A stretch of 60,133 bases of DNA from Pseudomonadota bacterium. Its GTDB lineage: Bacteria > Pseudomonadota > Gammaproteobacteria > Burkholderiales > Casimicrobiaceae. The notes under the pieces are model-generated. The model had not been told where the DNA came from. It saw only the letters and a list, made by a program, of their open reading frames with translations, and did not search any database. The position numbers and the translations under genes are program-made. Every line of letters starts with the position of its first letter. The first letter of the stretch is position 1. Below are positions 1 to 8,590 of this stretch, in pieces. Location: contig JAFEDG010000003.1 in NCBI GenBank assembly GCA_018241745.1, forward strand, positions 1 to 60,133, in the 5' to 3' direction.

Positions 1-2
1 TG

Positions 3-467
3 GGCCCGTATGACGACGAGAAGCTCGGCTTCTACAAGGTCGCCAAGTACTACTACTACCCGGGCTGGTGGGAAGGCGGTCCCGAGCTCGACATGTTCGT
101 CAACATGAAGGCGTTCGACGAGCTGCCCAAGACGTACCAGTCGATCCTCGAGGCCGCCGCGTACGAGGCCAACGTCAACATGCTCGCCAAGTACGACGCG
201 GTCAACCCGCCCGCGCTGCGCCGCCTGTTGAGCAACGGCGTCAAGCTGGCCCCGTTCTCGAACGACATCATGGCCGCGTGCTACAAGGCCACGACCGAGA
301 CGTACGACGAGATCGCCACCAAGAACGAGAAGTTCGCCAAGGTCTACGGCCCCTGGAAGGAATTCCGCGCGACCGAGATCGAATGGTTCGCCGTGGCCGA
401 GAACCGCTTCGACAACTTCATGATCGCGTCGCAACGCGCCGCGCGCGCCACCGCGCCGAAGAAGTGA
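3..467 (+). CDS. TRAP transporter substrate-binding protein, DctP family (C-terminal part)
   Basis: This is a partial gene cut by the left edge of the window; the reading frame is open from base 3 and gives the last 154 residues. The visible part begins with an aromatic-rich stretch (YYYYPGWWEGGPEL) and contains FVNMKAFDELP, followed by long helices ending in NRFDNFM. This layout is typical of the C-terminal lobe of periplasmic DctP/TakP-type binding proteins, which deliver organic acids to tripartite ATP-independent (TRAP) permeases driven by ion gradients. The signal peptide and ligand-binding arginine lie outside the window, so the substrate cannot be told. No dctQ or dctM gene follows: the next gene is on the opposite strand, so the membrane subunits must lie upstream or elsewhere. 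Family assignment is fairly secure; substrate is unknown. Confidence 0.85.
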   Translation, partial: GPYDDEKLGFYKVAKYYYYPGWWEGGPELDMFVNMKAFDELPKTYQSILEAAAYEANVNMLAKYDAVNPPALRRLLSNGVKLAPFSNDIMAACYKATTETYDEIATKNEKFAKVYGPWKEFRATEIEWFAVAENRFDNFMIASQRAARATAPKK

Positions 468-566
468 CGATGAGGCCCTCCGTGTAGCGGCGCGTCCGCT
501 GCCCCGGGCTCCGGGGTCAGGCTCTCGCTTCCGGCGGCTTGCCGGGAGCGGCGCCTGGCCCCTTTT

Positions 567-2201
567 TCATTGCGTCAGCTTGCGCACCGCGCTGAACGTC
601 GCCCACGCCCAGCCGGCCTGGCGCTCGAGCACGTGCGTGAAGCGGATCAGGTAATGCGCATTGCCGGTGTCGAGCTCCACCATGCCCCCCAGCGTGAACT
701 TCTCCTCGGGCCCGAGCAGGCTGCGGTGCGTCGACTCCTTGTTGTCCGGGTGCGCGGGCAGGTACAGGCTGAAGAACGGGCGCTCGCCGGTGACCGTCAT
801 CGCGAGTGCGGCCGGTGGCACCCAGTTGCGCATCAGCACGCGCACGAGGCGGCGCGCGATGATCTCGGCGCCGACCGTCACCTCGTCCACCTGCAGGCGC
901 TGCATCCGGCGCACGACAGCGAGATGCCATTCGTCGCCGTCGCGGATGCCGAGCAGTTCGCCGAGCTTCATCGGCGCGTCCTTCACCGGCGCGGAGAGCC
1001 GGCAGCCCGTCTCGCTGCGATCCACGACGCGCCACATCGCGCCGCGCACGCGGCGCGACACGCTTTCCGGATTGGGGTTGGGCGACACCATCTGCGTAAC
1101 TTCGTCGTAGCTCGCCGCGACGCCCGCGGAGCGTGCCTCGGCGGGAAGCCGGTCGATCTCCGCCACGGCGCGCGTCAATGCCTGCAGGCCGACGACGACG
1201 CGCACCTCGCCCTGTTCCCGCACGCGCTGCGCGCGCGGCGCCTGGGCCAGCGCGTCCGGGCCGAACAGCGACGCGAGCCGCATCAGCAGCAGTCGCTGCT
1301 CGCGCGGCGGCAGCTCGCCCGCCGCCAGCGGCTCGTCGCCGCCTTCCGGCAGGTAGCGCAGCCGCTCGACGACGCGCTGGTACACGGGCCCGGTGTCGAG
1401 GTAGTACACGCGGCCGCCATGCGTCGCGCGCTCGCGGCGGCGCAGGCCGTGCTGGCCCGTCAAGTCGACATAGAACGTCGGGTCGCCCGTATCGCGCGAC
1501 GTGAGCGTCAGCGACGGCGTCCAGTCCTCGAGCTGGCGCGCCACCCATTCCACCTGGTCCGGCGTGAAGTTGCCGGAGTCGAGCCGCATCAGCATCAGCG
1601 TCTTCACGTATTCCTGCTCGAACGTGACGCCAGGCTTGGCAAAGCCGCCGCCGCCCAGCATCAGCTGCTCGCGATGCCAGCCGCGCTGCCGCGCGAACTC
1701 CGCGAGCTCGTGGTACTCGCGCCATTGCGCGGGAATCCAGTGGCTGTAGCGGAACAGCCGGAACTTGGCGTCGAGGCCGCGGTAGTAAGCGAGCCGCACG
1801 ACGACCCACGGCAGCAGCGCGCGCCAGCGCTTCTGCCCGAGCTTCGGGTAGCCCGCCTTGAGCGCGAGCTGGTAGGCCGCGATGAACGCCTTCACGAGGT
1901 CGAACACGGCGTGCCACAGCCGCGACTCCACCGACGAGCTCTTCTGGTAATTGGTCGTGTATTGCTGGGTGAAGTGCGCGATGATCGGTTCCATCCGCGC
2001 GTCGATGCGCAGCAGCGCCTCCACCTGCCCGACGCCCGCCTCGCGGCGCGGGCCGGGGAACGCGGACACGAGCTCCAGCGCTTCCTTCTGGCTGCCCATC
2101 GGGTCGGCCGCGTGCAGCTGCCCGATCCAGCGCGCCGCCTGCTTCGGGTTGCGCAGCGGGTCGTTCAGCGTGCGCAGCCAGCTGAGCATCGGGTCGATCA
2201 T
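567..2201 (-). CDS. PilZ-like protein of unknown function, coupled to pmbA
   Basis: A 544-residue soluble protein. I recognise no enzyme family over its first 370 residues, which are mostly helical and rich in Arg, Trp and Tyr. Near residue 394 it has VDRSETGCRL, which fits the D-x-S-x-x-G half of the PilZ cyclic-di-GMP-binding signature. It is followed by a strand-rich region (roughly 410-460) of the kind expected in a PilZ barrel. The arginine half (RxxxR) is not clearly present at the usual spacing, although an Arg-rich segment (383-391) precedes the motif. Its ATG (2201) overlaps the pmbA stop codon as ATGA, so the two genes are translationally coupled. A c-di-GMP effector or a degenerate PilZ scaffold are both possible; the function is inferred, not shown. 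The stop codon lies next to a run of five T's facing the convergent TRAP gene. Confidence 0.6.
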   Translation of the reverse strand: MIDPMLSWLRTLNDPLRNPKQAARWIGQLHAADPMGSQKEALELVSAFPGPRREAGVGQVEALLRIDARMEPIIAHFTQQYTTNYQKSSSVESRLWHAVFDLVKAFIAAYQLALKAGYPKLGQKRWRALLPWVVVRLAYYRGLDAKFRLFRYSHWIPAQWREYHELAEFARQRGWHREQLMLGGGGFAKPGVTFEQEYVKTLMLMRLDSGNFTPDQVEWVARQLEDWTPSLTLTSRDTGDPTFYVDLTGQHGLRRRERATHGGRVYYLDTGPVYQRVVERLRYLPEGGDEPLAAGELPPREQRLLLMRLASLFGPDALAQAPRAQRVREQGEVRVVVGLQALTRAVAEIDRLPAEARSAGVAASYDEVTQMVSPNPNPESVSRRVRGAMWRVVDRSETGCRLSAPVKDAPMKLGELLGIRDGDEWHLAVVRRMQRLQVDEVTVGAEIIARRLVRVLMRNWVPPAALAMTVTGERPFFSLYLPAHPDNKESTHRSLLGPEEKFTLGGMVELDTGNAHYLIRFTHVLERQAGWAWATFSAVRKLTQ

Positions 2202-3553
2202 TGGCCGGCCACGGTCATCCGGTCGACGAGCACGGAGCCGACGTGCGTCGACCCGCGGCGGTCGACGTCGTTGCCGACCGCGACGATGCCGCGGTAGACG
2301 TCCTTGAGGTTGCCGGCGATCGTGATCTCCTCCACCGGATAGGCCACGACGCCGTCCTCGATCCAGTAGCCGGCGGCGCCGCGCGAGTAGTCGCCGGTCA
2401 CCGGGTTGACGCCGCGACCGAGCTGCTCCGTTACGTACAGGCCGCGCCCCATGCGCCGCATCAGGCCGGCGAGGTCGTCGCTGCCGTGCGTCACGATCAG
2501 GTTGTGCGCGCCGCCCGCATTGCCGGTCGTCGCGAGACCCAGCTTGCGTGCGCTGTAGCTGCCGAGGAAATAGCCTTGCACGACGCCGTCACGGACGACG
2601 TCGCGCGGCAGCGTGGCGACGCCTTCGGCGTCGAATGGCGCGCTGCCGCGGCCGCGCGCGAGGTGCGGCTCCTCGCGGATCGAGATGGCCGGTGCAAAGA
2701 CCTCGGTGCCCGCAGAATCGAGCAGGAACGATGCGCGACGATAGAGACTCGGGCCCGACACCGCGCCGACGAACGCGTCGACGAGGTCGCCCGCTTCCGT
2801 CGCGTCGAACAGCACCGGGCACTCGCAGGTCGGGAGCCTCCGGGCGGCAAGCCGCGCTGCCGTACGCTCGCCTGCGCGGCGCCCGACGTCGGCCGCGGAT
2901 TCGAGGTCCTGGGGCGCGCGTGCGGAGGTGTACCAGAAGTCGCGCTGCATCGCGCCCTCGTGCTCGCCGATGACCGCGCAGTCGATGCTGTGGCGCGACG
3001 TGCGATAACCGTGCGCGAAGCCCAGCGTGTTGGCGTACACGAACTCGCCTTCGCCGCACGCCACCGTGGCCCCTTCGGTGTTGGTCAGCCGCCGGTCGAC
3101 GGCGAGCGCCGCGGCTTCCGTTTCACAACCCAGCGCGATCGCATCGTCGACCGACACGTGCCACGGGTGATACAGGTCGAGGTCCGGGAACCGCGTCGCG
3201 AGCCGCGCCGGATCCGCGAGGCCGGCATACGGGTCCTCGGCGGTATAGCGGGCGATCGCGAGCGCCTTGTCGACGGTGGCCGTCAGCGACGACGTCGAGA
3301 AGTCCGCGGTGCTCGCGTGGCCGCGTCGCTGGCCGACGTAGACCGTGACGGACACGCCCTTGTCACGGTGATAGGCGATCGTCTCCACGGCGCCGCGGCG
3401 TACGGTCACGCTCTGGCCCATGCCCTGGCTCACTTCGGTTTCCGCCGCGGTCGCGCCCCCCGCGCGGGCCAGCGCGAGCACCTCTGCGGCCACTGCCTCG
3501 AGGACGGCGCTCGTGACCGGAAATTGCGTCGTGCGCGGGGTTTCCGTGTGCAT
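2198..3553 (-). CDS. pmbA: Metalloprotease-related protein PmbA/TldE
   Basis: PmbA (TldE) is the partner of TldD in a heterodimeric cytoplasmic metalloprotease that processes small peptides; in Escherichia coli it matures microcin B17 and helps degrade the CcdA antitoxin. The TldE subunit itself lacks the metal ligands. Family landmarks are ETEVSQGMGQSVTVRRG near the N terminus, GYFLGSYSARKLG, TTGNAGGAHNL and the conserved end GNDVDRRGSTHVGSVLVD. From the ATG at 3553 the protein has 451 residues, the usual length. I chose this start because GAGGT sits seven bases upstream; ATGs at 3592 and 3598 lack a ribosome-binding site. The gene is divergent from yjgA, an arrangement also found in enterobacteria, and its stop overlaps the next start. 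No tldD is present in the window. Confidence 0.93.
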   Translation of the reverse strand: MHTETPRTTQFPVTSAVLEAVAAEVLALARAGGATAAETEVSQGMGQSVTVRRGAVETIAYHRDKGVSVTVYVGQRRGHASTADFSTSSLTATVDKALAIARYTAEDPYAGLADPARLATRFPDLDLYHPWHVSVDDAIALGCETEAAALAVDRRLTNTEGATVACGEGEFVYANTLGFAHGYRTSRHSIDCAVIGEHEGAMQRDFWYTSARAPQDLESAADVGRRAGERTAARLAARRLPTCECPVLFDATEAGDLVDAFVGAVSGPSLYRRASFLLDSAGTEVFAPAISIREEPHLARGRGSAPFDAEGVATLPRDVVRDGVVQGYFLGSYSARKLGLATTGNAGGAHNLIVTHGSDDLAGLMRRMGRGLYVTEQLGRGVNPVTGDYSRGAAGYWIEDGVVAYPVEEITIAGNLKDVYRGIVAVGNDVDRRGSTHVGSVLVDRMTVAGQ

Positions 3554-3675
3554 CGCAGACCTCGCGGGCGTTGCAGCATCGTTTAATGACATGGTCATGC
3601 GACGGCAGGACCGGCGTGCAAGGCGTGCGGCACGCGCGGGATGGGTCGTCCCCCTCGACTCGAGATCGCGTCGGT

Positions 3676-3682
3676 TATGATA
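3676..3682. promoter_or_regulatory. Possible bidirectional -10 element between pmbA and yjgA
   Basis: The 169-bp divergent gap between pmbA (3553) and yjgA (3723) contains TATGATA. It reads as TATGAT on the + strand (3676-3681) and TATCAT on the - strand (3677-3682), both good -10 hexamers. On the + strand TCGACT (3655-3660) is the best -35 match but is only 15 bases away. No convincing -35 is visible on the - strand. Treat this as a candidate only. Confidence 0.35.
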
Positions 3683-3722
3683 GCAAAGCGTTGCCCCGCA
3701 GCGCTTGCAGCACCGGGAAACC

Positions 3723-4283
3723 ATGCCAGACCCGCGACATTCACGACAACCGGACCCGGAGCCGCCGCGTCCGTCAAAAACCCGCCAGAAGCAGGCGATG
3801 CTCGACCTGCAGGACCTCGGCGCGCGCCTCGTCGCGCTGGACGCGCGCAGGCTCGCGGAACTGGACCTGCCGGAGCGCCTCGCCGACGCGCTGGAAGCGG
3901 TGCGCTCGATCAAGGCGCACGAGGGCCGTCGGCGCCAGATGCAGTACATCGGCCGGCTGATGCGCGACGTCGACGCCGCCCCGATCGTCGCCGCGCTCGC
4001 GCGCTGGGACGAAGGCCCCCGCGTGGCGAAGGCGCGCTTTGCGACGCTCGAGCACTGGCGCGACCACATCCTGGCCGACGACGACGGGCTTGCCGACTAC
4101 CTCGCGCGACATCCGGACGCACCCCGCGACGCCCTCGTCACGCTCGTGCGCGACGCCCGGGCCGAACGCGCGGCCGGCCGGCCGCCACGGGATTTCCGCG
4201 CGCTGTTCCGCGCGCTCGACAAGCTGGAACCGGGCGCCGACGCCCGCCCCATCGCAACGGTGGCGGATGCCGACGATGAATGA
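3723..4283 (+). CDS. yjgA: Ribosome-associated protein YjgA (DarP, DUF615)
   Basis: A 186-residue, highly charged helical protein of the YjgA/DUF615 family, which associates with late 50S ribosomal precursors and assists large-subunit maturation in Escherichia coli. The family hallmarks are the basic N-terminal tail (RPSKTRQK), the LPERLADALEAVRSIKAHEGRRRQ block, and RQMQYIGRLMRDVD, followed by the C-terminal helices with FRALFRALDKLE. The ATG at 3723 is the first that gives the conserved N terminus; a TTG 18 bases upstream is in frame but adds no conserved residues. It overlaps mog by eight bases (ATGAATGA), so the two are probably translated from one message. It is divergent from pmbA, as in enterobacteria. 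Confidence 0.93.
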   Translation: MPDPRHSRQPDPEPPRPSKTRQKQAMLDLQDLGARLVALDARRLAELDLPERLADALEAVRSIKAHEGRRRQMQYIGRLMRDVDAAPIVAALARWDEGPRVAKARFATLEHWRDHILADDDGLADYLARHPDAPRDALVTLVRDARAERAAGRPPRDFRALFRALDKLEPGADARPIATVADADDE

Positions 4284-4833
4284 CGCGGCGCTCCGGATCG
4301 GCCTCGTGTCGATCAGCGACCGCGCGTCCGCTGGCGTCTACGAGGACAAGGGACTGCCCGGCCTGCAGGCATGGTTCACCGCGGCGCTTGCCACGCCGTG
4401 GACGATGGAGACGCGCCTGATCCCCGACGAGCAGCCACGGATCGAGCGGACGCTCGTCGAGCTCGCGGACGTCGCGCATTGCCATCTCGTGCTGACGACG
4501 GGCGGCACCGGACCCGCACCCCGCGACGTGACGCCGGAGGCGACACTCGCCGTCGCGCACAAGGTGCTGCCCGGCTTCGGCGAGCAGATGCGTGCCGTGA
4601 GCCTGCGCTACGTGCCGACCGCCATCCTGTCGCGCCAGGTCGGCGCCATCCGGGGGAGCACGCTGATCCTCAACCTGCCCGGCCAGCCCAAGGCGATCAA
4701 GGAGACACTCGACGGCGTCTTCCCCGCCGTGCCGTACTGCCTCGACCTGATCGGCGCGCCCTGGGTGGAGACCCACGAAGCCGTCTGCAAGGCGTTCCGG
4801 CCGCAGAGCGCCCAGCGGCCCGCACCGCGTTGA
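4276..4833 (+). CDS. mog: Molybdopterin adenylyltransferase Mog
   Basis: This 185-residue cytoplasmic enzyme belongs to the MogA/MoaB fold. It adenylates molybdopterin with ATP, preparing it for molybdate insertion by MoeA in molybdenum-cofactor synthesis. Visible motifs are GLVSISDRASAGVYEDKG at the N terminus, the molybdopterin-binding TTGGTGPAPRDVTPEAT, and the late NLPGQPKAIKETLDGVFPAVPYC, all in the order seen in MogA. The start is set by its overlap with the yjgA stop. No other moa or moe gene is present nearby, so it is a stand-alone step in this region. The protein ends in a short Pro/Arg tail with no recognisable role. Confidence 0.93.
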   Translation: MNDAALRIGLVSISDRASAGVYEDKGLPGLQAWFTAALATPWTMETRLIPDEQPRIERTLVELADVAHCHLVLTTGGTGPAPRDVTPEATLAVAHKVLPGFGEQMRAVSLRYVPTAILSRQVGAIRGSTLILNLPGQPKAIKETLDGVFPAVPYCLDLIGAPWVETHEAVCKAFRPQSAQRPAPR

Positions 4834-4891
4834 CACACGCACGCCGGCCGCGCGCGGTACCATCGCGCCCCCGATACCGGTGAGGGACGCG

Positions 4892-6433
4892 ATGGGCGAC
4901 TGGATGCCTTACTTCAAGACGGGCCTCGCGACGTTCTCGGCGCTGCTGCTGTTCGTCGCCCTCCTGCTGCTGTTCCTGCGCGACGTGACGCAGAAGCAGC
5001 ACACGGTGCTGCGCAACTTCCCGGTCATCGGGCATTTCCGCTACTGGTTCGAGCAGCTCGGCGAATACTTCCGCCAGTACTTCTTCGCCGGCGACCGCGA
5101 CGAGATGCCGTTCAACCGCGCGACGCGCGGCTGGATCTACCGGCTCGCGAAGGACGAGGGCGGCGTCATCGGCTTCGGCTCCACGTACGACCTGCACGCG
5201 CCGGGCGCGCTGATCTTCGTCAACGCGCCGTTCCCGGTGCTGGAGTCGGACCGGCTGCCCACGCCGCCGCTGACGATCGGCGAAGGCTACTGCGAGACAC
5301 CGTTCACGGCGCGCTCGGTCGTCAATTGCTCGGGCATGAGCTTCGGTGCGATCAGCGAGCCGGCCGTGCGCGCGCTGTCCCGGGGCGCCGCCACCGCAGG
5401 CTGCTGGATGGACACCGGCGAAGGCGGCCTGTCGCCGTTCCACCTGGAAGGCGGCTGCGACCTGATCATGCAGATCGGTACGGCCAAGTACGGCGTGCGC
5501 GATGCCGACGGCCGCCTCGACCCCGCCAAGCTGCGCGAGATCGCGGCGCGCGAGACCGTGCGCGCGTTCGAGATCAAGCTGTCGCAGGGCGCCAAGCCCG
5601 GCAAGGGCGGCGTGCTGCCTGGCGCGAAGGTGACGCCGCTGATCGCATCGATCCGCGGCATCCCCGCCGGCAAGGATTCGATCAGCCCCAACCGCCATCC
5701 GGACATCCCGGACATGGATGCGCTGCTGGACCACATCGCGATGATCCGCGACATCGTCAGGAAGCCCGTCGGCGTGAAGACCGCGATCGGCGGCCGCTGG
5801 TTCGCCGACGACCTCTGCGAGCGGATCCTGAAGCGCGGGCTCCAATACGCGCCGGACTTCCTCATCATCGACGGCGGCGAAGGCGGTAGCGGGGCGGCCC
5901 CGCAGGCACTCGCGGACCACGTCGGCTTGTCCATCGACGAGGCACTGCCGCGTGTCGCGGACTCGCTGATCGCCGCGGGGCTCAAGCCGCGGATCCGGCT
6001 CGTTGCGTCGGGCAAGCTGGTCACCTCGGCGCGCGCCGCCTGGGCGCTGTGCGTCGGCGCCGACTTCGTGAACACGGCGCGCGGGTTCATGTTCTCGCTG
6101 GGCTGCATCCAGGCGCTGCGCTGCCACACGAACACCTGTCCCACCGGCGTGACGACGCACAATCCACGACTGCAACGCGGCCTCGTCGTCGAGGACAAGG
6201 CCACGCGCGTCGCGCACTACGCGATCAACATGAACAAGGAGATCGACATGATCGCGCACAGCTGTGGCGTACGGCAGGCGCGCGAACTGTCCCGCCGCCA
6301 CGTGCGGCTGGTGATGCCCGCCGGTGGCTCGATGGCGATGGACGTGCTCTACCCGCCCGCGCCGGCGTCGGAGCCCGCGACGTCGCGCGAAGCCGCGACG
6401 CGCGGCGCGCCGATGCGCGACGCCGGGTCCTGA
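4892..6433 (+). CDS. Membrane-anchored FMN-binding glutamate synthase-like protein
   Basis: A 513-residue protein with one N-terminal transmembrane helix (about residues 9-30) followed by a glutamate-synthase central/FMN-binding barrel like that of GltB and archaeal-type glutamate synthases (YerD-like). Signature pieces are GEGGLSPFH, SPNRHPDIPDMDALLDHIA, the phosphate-binding GGEGGSGAAPQ, and LRCHTNTCPTGVTT, whose cysteines in the family bind an iron-sulfur cluster. It lacks the glutaminase domain, so ammonia or another partner must supply nitrogen, or it is a different flavin oxidoreductase. I start at ATG 4892 because GTGAGGG lies directly upstream; the GTG at 4880 is part of that site. 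Its 3' end overlaps convergent mtfA by 85 bases. Confidence 0.88.
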   Translation: MGDWMPYFKTGLATFSALLLFVALLLLFLRDVTQKQHTVLRNFPVIGHFRYWFEQLGEYFRQYFFAGDRDEMPFNRATRGWIYRLAKDEGGVIGFGSTYDLHAPGALIFVNAPFPVLESDRLPTPPLTIGEGYCETPFTARSVVNCSGMSFGAISEPAVRALSRGAATAGCWMDTGEGGLSPFHLEGGCDLIMQIGTAKYGVRDADGRLDPAKLREIAARETVRAFEIKLSQGAKPGKGGVLPGAKVTPLIASIRGIPAGKDSISPNRHPDIPDMDALLDHIAMIRDIVRKPVGVKTAIGGRWFADDLCERILKRGLQYAPDFLIIDGGEGGSGAAPQALADHVGLSIDEALPRVADSLIAAGLKPRIRLVASGKLVTSARAAWALCVGADFVNTARGFMFSLGCIQALRCHTNTCPTGVTTHNPRLQRGLVVEDKATRVAHYAINMNKEIDMIAHSCGVRQARELSRRHVRLVMPAGGSMAMDVLYPPAPASEPATSREAATRGAPMRDAGS

Positions 6434-7179
6434 GCGTAGAACTGCGCGAGCTGCGCATAGACGGCCGGGTACTGGCCGGAGAGCAGCACAGGATCGGCGA
6501 AGAACACTTCCGACAATACGGCAAAGAATTCCGCCGGGTGCTCCGCCGCGTACGCATCGATGACGGTGCGCCGGCCGCGATCGACGCGACCGCAGAAGTG
6601 CGCATACGCGGTCGTGAACACGCGCTGCCACGTCGCCGTCGACATGCCGGGCGGCAACGGCGGGCACCCGTCGGCCTCGCCCTTCACCATGTCCAGCTTG
6701 TGCGCGAACTCGTGGATGACGAGGTTCATCCCGCTGGCTTCGAAATCGGCGCCCGCCTCGACGTCCGGCCACGACAGCACGACGGGCCCGTTGGGCATCG
6801 CTTCACCCGCGAGCGGCTCGTCGCTCTCGTGCACGACGCCGTCCTCGTCCTCCCACTGGCGAACGGGCCGGAACTCGCCGGGATAGACGATGACGTTCTC
6901 GAAGCCGTCGTACAGCGCAAGGTCGCGGTTCAGCAACAGCAGGCAGGCCTGCAGGGCGATGATCACGCGCTGGCGCGGCGTCACCTCGTGGCCGCCGGCG
7001 CCGACGATGCTCTTGGCCTCGAGGAACAGCACGACGAGGTCGCGCAACCGCGCGCGTTCGTCGTCGTGCAGGTAGGCGAGGAACGGCAGCGCCGCGAACG
7101 CCTCGTGCCACAGCGCGTCGGGCAGTGCCGAGCGGGCGAGCACGCGCGCGCGGCGCCAGCGTGTCAGGGCGGCGAACAC
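6349..7179 (-). CDS. mtfA: Zinc-dependent peptidase MtfA (M90 family)
   Basis: MtfA is a cytosolic zinc aminopeptidase. In Escherichia coli it binds the repressor Mlc and so modulates the glucose phosphotransferase system. The 276-residue protein has the HExxH zinc motif as HEFAHKLD (His156, Glu157, His160) with a third-ligand region EHPAEFFAVLSE (around Glu217), and the family sequence QACLLLLNRDLALYDGFENVIVYPGEF. The start is a GTG at 7179 that shares one base with the rmuC stop (TAGTG), so it is likely coupled to rmuC. The last 28 codons run over the end of the convergent flavoprotein gene. The tail after the catalytic domain (DPASRIGAPR onward) is low-complexity and forced by that overlap. 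Confidence 0.92.
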   Translation of the reverse strand: MFAALTRWRRARVLARSALPDALWHEAFAALPFLAYLHDDERARLRDLVVLFLEAKSIVGAGGHEVTPRQRVIIALQACLLLLNRDLALYDGFENVIVYPGEFRPVRQWEDEDGVVHESDEPLAGEAMPNGPVVLSWPDVEAGADFEASGMNLVIHEFAHKLDMVKGEADGCPPLPPGMSTATWQRVFTTAYAHFCGRVDRGRRTVIDAYAAEHPAEFFAVLSEVFFADPVLLSGQYPAVYAQLAQFYAQDPASRIGAPRVAASRDVAGSDAGAGG

Positions 7180-8579
7180 TAGCCGTCCGCGGGCCCTTCG
7201 CCGTCCGTATCTTCGGCGGGCAACGCCAGCGACGGCGCTGCCGCAGCGGTCAGCAGGCGCTCGGCATCCTCTTCCGGCAGTGCCTCGACGCTGCGCAGCT
7301 TGCGTTCGATCGTCTTGCTCTTGCGGCTCGCGTCGTCCAGCGTGCGTCCGACCTTGTCCAGGCGCTCCTTCGTCTGCGCGAGCAGATCACCGAACTTGCC
7401 GAATTCCGTCTTCACGGCGCCCAGCACGCGCCACACCTCGGTCGACTGCTTCTCGATGGCGAGCGTGCGGAACCCGAGCTGCAGGCTGTTCAGCATCGCC
7501 GCGAGGTTCATCGGGCCCGCGAGCATCACGCGATGCTCGCGCTGCAGCCGGTCGGCGAGGCCGGCGCGCGCCATCGCCTCGGCGTACAGGCCTTCGGTCG
7601 GCACGAACAGAATCGCGAAGTCCGTCGTGAACGGCGGCTCGATGTACTTGTCGCGGATCATCTTCGCCTGGTTGCGGAAGAACGTGTCGAGCGCCGCGCG
7701 GCTCGCCTCGACGGCGGCGACGTCGGCGCGCTCCACCGCATCCTGCAGCCGCTGGTAATCCTCCTGCGGGAACTTGGCGTCGATCGGCAGCCAGCACGGG
7801 TCGCCGTCGTCGTTGCGCCCGGGCAGGCGGATCGCGAACTCCACGCGCTCGCCCTTGCCGGGCCGTGTCGCCACGTTGGTCGCGTACTGCGCCGGCGTCA
7901 GCATCTCGGCCAGCAGCGCGCCGAGCTGCACCTCGCCCCACCCGCCGCGGCTCTTGACGTTGGTCATCACGCGCTTCAGGTCGCCGACGCCGGCGGCGAG
8001 ATTCTGCATCTCGCCGAGCCCCTGGTGCACCTTCTCGAGCCGCTCGGAAACGAGCTTGAACGACTCGCCGAGCCGCTGGTCGAGCGTCGACTGCAGCTTC
8101 TCGTCGACAGTCGCGCGCATCTGCTCGAGCTTCAGCGCGTTGTCGTGGCGCAAGGCCTCGAGCTTCTGCTCGATCGCCTGCGTGAGCGCACCGAGCCGCT
8201 CGCCGAACTGCGCAAGCTGCTCCCGCTGCAGGTTCTGTGCATCGGTGAGGCTTTGCTGCGTCCCGGACTGGAACTGCGCGAGGCGCTCGCCGACCTCGCG
8301 ACGCAACGTCGTCGCGGCCTCGCCCTGCTCGCGGCGCAACGTGAGCGCGGCCTCGCCCTGCTCGCGCCGCGCAATCGCGAGGTCGCCCCGCATGTCGCGC
8401 TCGTGCTGCGCGGCCTGCTGCGCCGTGGCGTCGAGCCGCGCGCGCAGGTCCGCGGCGGTACGCGTGACGTCGTCGCGCTCGCGCGCGAGCGCCAGCACGC
8501 GCACGACCAGCACCCCCAAGAGCACGATGCACAGCAGGATGCCTGCCAGCGCGACGACGAGCAGCGAGCCTTCGTTCAT
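7179..8579 (-). CDS. rmuC: DNA recombination protein RmuC
   Basis: RmuC is a membrane-anchored PD-(D/E)XK-type nuclease-like protein that limits recombination at inverted repeats and, in enterobacteria, contributes to phage defence. The 466-residue protein has an N-terminal transmembrane helix (about 5-27), a long coiled coil (about 35-190) and a conserved C-terminal domain with VKSRGGWGEVQLGALLAEML, LPIDAKFPQEDYQRL and FVPTEGLYAEAM. The coiled coil contains consecutive 11-residue repeats (REQGEAALTLR, REQGEAATTLR, REVGERLAQ), also visible as a repeated DNA tract near 8310-8390. The gene lies 11 bases downstream of the DUF2891 gene on the same strand and is coupled to mtfA. Confidence 0.93.
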   Translation of the reverse strand: MNEGSLLVVALAGILLCIVLLGVLVVRVLALARERDDVTRTAADLRARLDATAQQAAQHERDMRGDLAIARREQGEAALTLRREQGEAATTLRREVGERLAQFQSGTQQSLTDAQNLQREQLAQFGERLGALTQAIEQKLEALRHDNALKLEQMRATVDEKLQSTLDQRLGESFKLVSERLEKVHQGLGEMQNLAAGVGDLKRVMTNVKSRGGWGEVQLGALLAEMLTPAQYATNVATRPGKGERVEFAIRLPGRNDDGDPCWLPIDAKFPQEDYQRLQDAVERADVAAVEASRAALDTFFRNQAKMIRDKYIEPPFTTDFAILFVPTEGLYAEAMARAGLADRLQREHRVMLAGPMNLAAMLNSLQLGFRTLAIEKQSTEVWRVLGAVKTEFGKFGDLLAQTKERLDKVGRTLDDASRKSKTIERKLRSVEALPEEDAERLLTAAAAPSLALPAEDTDGEGPADG

Positions 8580-8590
8580 GCGCGGGGAGT

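Noticed and set aside
526..567. Hairpin CGCTTCCGGC/GCCGGGAGCG followed by T's as a terminator for the TRAP gene
   Set aside because: The stem (526-550) has a wobble pair and the T-run (563-567) is 12 bases away, too far for a standard terminator; it overlaps the convergent stop codon.
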